Source of the DNA: Adiantum capillus-veneris
Lineage: Eukaryota; Streptophyta; Polypodiopsida; Polypodiales; Pteridaceae
Assembly (NCBI GenBank): GCA_014529385.2
Contig: CM043945.1
Span: forward strand, 154,350,741 to 154,410,740
Length of the DNA stretch: 60,000 bases
Reading direction: 5' to 3'
Part shown: positions 57,001-60,000 of the stretch, piece by piece
How positions within the stretch are numbered: the stretch's first letter is position 1
How the letters are laid out: each line of letters begins with the position of its first letter
Program-made: the position numbers and the translations under genes
Notes under the pieces: model-generated
Told to the model about the DNA's origin: nothing
Seen by the model: the letters and a program-made list of their open reading frames with translations, nothing else
Databases searched by the model: none

Positions 57001-59700
57001 GCTCCATACATCGAAAATCGGAGGCACCAATCCAAAAATTTGTGGCTGTCTCTACGACAAAATACATACTCTTATCTTGCACATTGTACTTTATCATTTT
57101 CCCTGTGTCGGGGGATAATTGTGTGAAAGGTGAGCCAGGAAGGCACCGGGCCCCTAGCTTTGAGAGGTGTGGGGAAAAGAGGTGCAGCAGGCACAATTAA
57201 CAAGACAAAGCTCAAACCAAATGGTTCTCTTAATTCCAATTAATCAACAGTAATCATCATTAATCAATTGTTAATGGAGGCTTAATTCTCTTTACAAGGT
57301 GGAACCTGGCTTAATCCACGTGCTACTCAAGAAAATTAATAATGACCTGCTTTGTACTGCCTTCTTCTTCTTCCTGCTATGGCATGAAGCTTCGTATTCC
57401 AATGACCGTCTGATTTGGCTTAAGATTTATGGCTTAAATCCCAATTTTGAATGGGTTTAGGCGGCTTAGATAGCTTAGGATTCAGATTAGAGAGCTCATG
57501 ATAATGATGGCTAGCAAAATTGGAGAGATTTGGCTTGGATTAAGGAGCTTATGAATATGATGGCTTCCAATTAAAGGCCTAGGAAAGCTTAGCTTAAGCA
57601 AGATTAGAGATCAAGCTACCGCATTTGGCCCGGATCTAGTGCCAAGCCATCCATAGCGTTCCCGTCATTACCCTATTTGATATTTCCCATCATCAATGTA
57701 CTACAAGAGATGGCATACCAGGAATGATACTCCTCAAGCACTTATTCTAATGCATTGAAAACCCTGGCTACAGCTCAAAACTTCCCAGATGGCACTCCGA
57801 CTGAGCGGGCCAGACTCCAGTATGGAACCAACCCCAGGTGAAATTTAATCTGGCAATATCTTGGTAACCGTAACTCCGATCACTCATCTGAAAAGACCAA
57901 CGTGCTTCACAAAGTGAGAAATTCAAGCTCATGCATTCATTTCAACTCTATCTTCTCAACCGCAGTTGCCCAATCTGGTATGGATCTGCAATCTACTTAA
58001 ACTTCAAACTGCCATAACTTCTTCATCGTAGCTCCAATCAACAAACCATAAAGATAGTCCGATAGAGAACTTCAAGCACTACAATTATAGATCATAATCT
58101 CTCATCTGTTCTCACTTTAAGAATACCCATTTTTGGCATCATTAAGGCATCTATTGGCCCTTTTAAGCCGCATCTGGCATACATTAATCATTAAACTTGG
58201 CCTGTTAACAAGCCCTGATCACTGACCATTAAATGTGTAGGCTTCAAAGAAGCTTAGCTTGCATTTCTCTGCTCTCTTTCTCTTCATGGCAGCAGATCTG
58301 CACGACATCCGCCCCCTCTGAACCTACACACCCTCCGGCCTATGCCAATTGCACTTCACTCTGGATCTACTTTACGTACCTTAAGCTCTTTTCCATCATC
58401 AGTCTCAAATAACTGGTAAACATATGAAAAATAAACTAAGTCTTACACCCTATCATCAATGTTTTGGCTTAATCTTTAGGTAGCTGCCTACAAAAAATCT
58501 ATGAATTGTGTCTATCGTATCTTGAAAGCATTCGATTATGGATAACCTGTTTAGTGAACCCCGCCAGACTCAAGTTCTCCAGTTACTTATGCACACGGCT
58601 TGACCATCAGCTCTCTTTAGGGAACCCTGTCAAGCTCAAGTATGCCTTACTATGTCTGCACACGGAATGGCCGTCAAGTCCTTTACTTCAAGTTCTGGTA
58701 GGAGAACCATCTCAAAAGAGGTAAAGATACTATAACAATTGTCCAAAGATGTCAATTGGAATCTATCCATGTAAGCTTATTGATCATATAACCAAAAACA
58801 CTACTCTCTTGGCATACATCCAAAAACAAATCTACTGCCAAGTAACCTGCTACAGGAAAATAAATAATATCTTTGAATGTGCAAGTAGCTCTTCAATAGC
58901 CCCCAGAATCGAATGGGATAATAAGGAATTGCCCCAATAGTGGATCAGCATAATATCCACATGAGCATACATATTATGAATCAATCAATTTCAAGCATTT
59001 CTGCTCCAAATATGTTATTCCAGGATCTAGCAGAAAGAAACCACAATGTAGACCCAAAAATACCCATCCATAGTGAACGTGCTTTTGAAGATCGATCGAA
59101 TCACCTGGATCAAATACCATTAAGATCACATAGCATTGATGGCCGTCAAGGGGTTCACTATGGGTAAAACTACCATTTCACGTGCGTTGATCACATGTTT
59201 GTAAAACCCCTTATCTGTGAATCTTGTTAAGAATATAATGTACCCTTTTCTTTTAAAATCTGTAAGTTTTTTTCAAATTTGAAAAAATAATGCCCTTCTG
59301 TAATTTTCGAGAACTTTTAATACCCTTCTGTTGAACTCACATGATACATTAGAAAATTTCGTAGGTCATTTGGAGGGCCTTGTAAGAAATTGTATTTCTC
59401 TCTCTAGAAACTTTTTATAAAATGCACTTGCACCTTGTGAGTACGTCCAAAAGGACAACTAGACACTCTAAAAAGTAGATTTATATTCCCAATCGTCCTT
59501 GAAAATGGTCACTTTTTTATTTAATGCGAGCGTCTTTTTCAGGAGGCAGGTGCGGCGCATTCAATGCAGCTTACGTCATCACTAAAAGTTGAAAAGTCAC
59601 AAACTATCAAATAGTGATATATTTTGAGGCTTTTGACACCACCAATGCGTCCGGAACGCCAAAATACCCTAAAAACGAATGTCTACTTGCCTCATTCCGA
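57001..59700. other. non-coding stretch, nothing recognised
   Basis: AT-rich with short frames only. A 70-codon minus frame (56,984-57,196) lies just upstream of the decayed gene and might be its N-terminal continuation, but no motif supports this. Around 58,545-58,690 there is a weak two-fold repeat (AACCC[C/T]G, GCACACGG). No element ends were found. Confidence 0.45.
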
Positions 59701-59749
59701 CAACCGGAGAGGCAAAAAATGTCAAAAAACCCCAAAAAAATGGGCTTTT

Positions 59750-59987
59750 TACTTAAGGCGCGCGAAGAGGCATTTCTAAATTCTAGAATGCCCCTCTGCG
59801 CGCCATTAGTACAAAGCTCCTTTTAGTGATTTTTGGACACTTATCTTTCCAGAAAGCCCCTTTTTAGAGGTTTTTGGACATTTTCCTCTCAAAAAGCTCC
59901 CTAAAAAGAGGAAAAAGGGGCTTTTTACTAACGGCGCGCGAGGAGTCATTCCAAAATTCTAGAATGCCCCTCTACACGTCGTTAGTA
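59750..59987. repeat. two tandem copies of a 63-bp inverted repeat
   Basis: Copy 1 at 59,750-59,812 and copy 2 at 59,926-59,987, period 176 bp. Each starts TACTAA (first copy TACTTAA) and GGCGCGCGA, has the centre ATTCTAGAAT and ends with the complement (GCGCC or CGTC, then TTAGTA). Both are flanked by GGGCTTTTT and CAAAGCTCCTTTT. Copy 1 pairs better than copy 2. The array probably continues past the window edge. A MITE-like element or a satellite monomer are both possible. Confidence 0.75.
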
Positions 59988-60000
59988 CAAAGCTCCTTTT

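Overview
This is nuclear DNA of a land plant with a large, repeat-rich genome. The signs are plant Ty3/gypsy lineages (a chromovirus, and a Tat-type pol with two RNase H domains), a Ty1/copia element, primer sites for plant initiator-Met tRNA, long GA/CT microsatellites and an AT-rich background. A fern, lycophyte or other big-genome plant is plausible, but the species cannot be fixed from the sequence. I found no intact host gene, no rRNA or tRNA gene and no CRISPR array. The only recognisable host coding sequence is a scrambled pseudogene of a tRNA-dihydrouridine synthase (17.8-19.7 kb). A second decayed coding stretch of unknown identity lies at 56.3-57.0 kb.

Layout. 0-5.4 kb: non-coding, with two GA-microsatellite repeats that carry a similar hairpin. 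5,434-14,359: a complete but dead Ty3/gypsy chromovirus with 1.6-kb LTRs, TTGTA target duplications, PBS, PPT and a C-terminal chromodomain. 14.4-21.8 kb: mostly non-coding, with short tandem repeats, the DUS pseudogene pieces and a 146-bp CT tract. 21,764-23,279: a solo LTR of the same chromovirus family on the minus strand, with TAAAA duplications. 23.9-26.8 kb: gypsy remnants, namely a Gag scrap on plus, and integrase, PPT and LTR on minus.

27.15-56.16 kb: a tandem array of about 3-kb units. Each unit holds a block rich in the palindrome TATGCTAATTAGCATA (B), conserved blocks C and D, a TATA-like promoter, and block A. The second unit is split by a nest of retroelements. The outer one is a large Tat/Athila-type element (LTR 32,613-33,676; second LTR from 48,570). 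Its leader contains a strikingly regular array of about 24-bp palindromes, and it encodes Gag-like and unknown proteins but no pol of its own. A Ty1/copia element (40,647-46,107, CTGCA duplications) sits inside its Gag-like reading frame. The second Tat LTR is cut at about 49,420 and fused to a Tat-type protease, RT, RNase H, second RNase H and integrase. That block is in turn cut at about 53,400 and joined to the next unit of the array.

56.2-60 kb: the unknown minus-strand pseudogene, about 2.3 kb of featureless DNA, and at the edge two tandem copies of a 63-bp inverted repeat.

The history can be read in order: array units first, then the Tat-type element in unit II, then copia inside the Tat element, then a deletion that removed the Tat 3' end together with part of the array. 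Every polyprotein except that of copia is broken by stops or frameshifts. Copia itself has one in-frame stop and an integrase missing its second catalytic aspartate.
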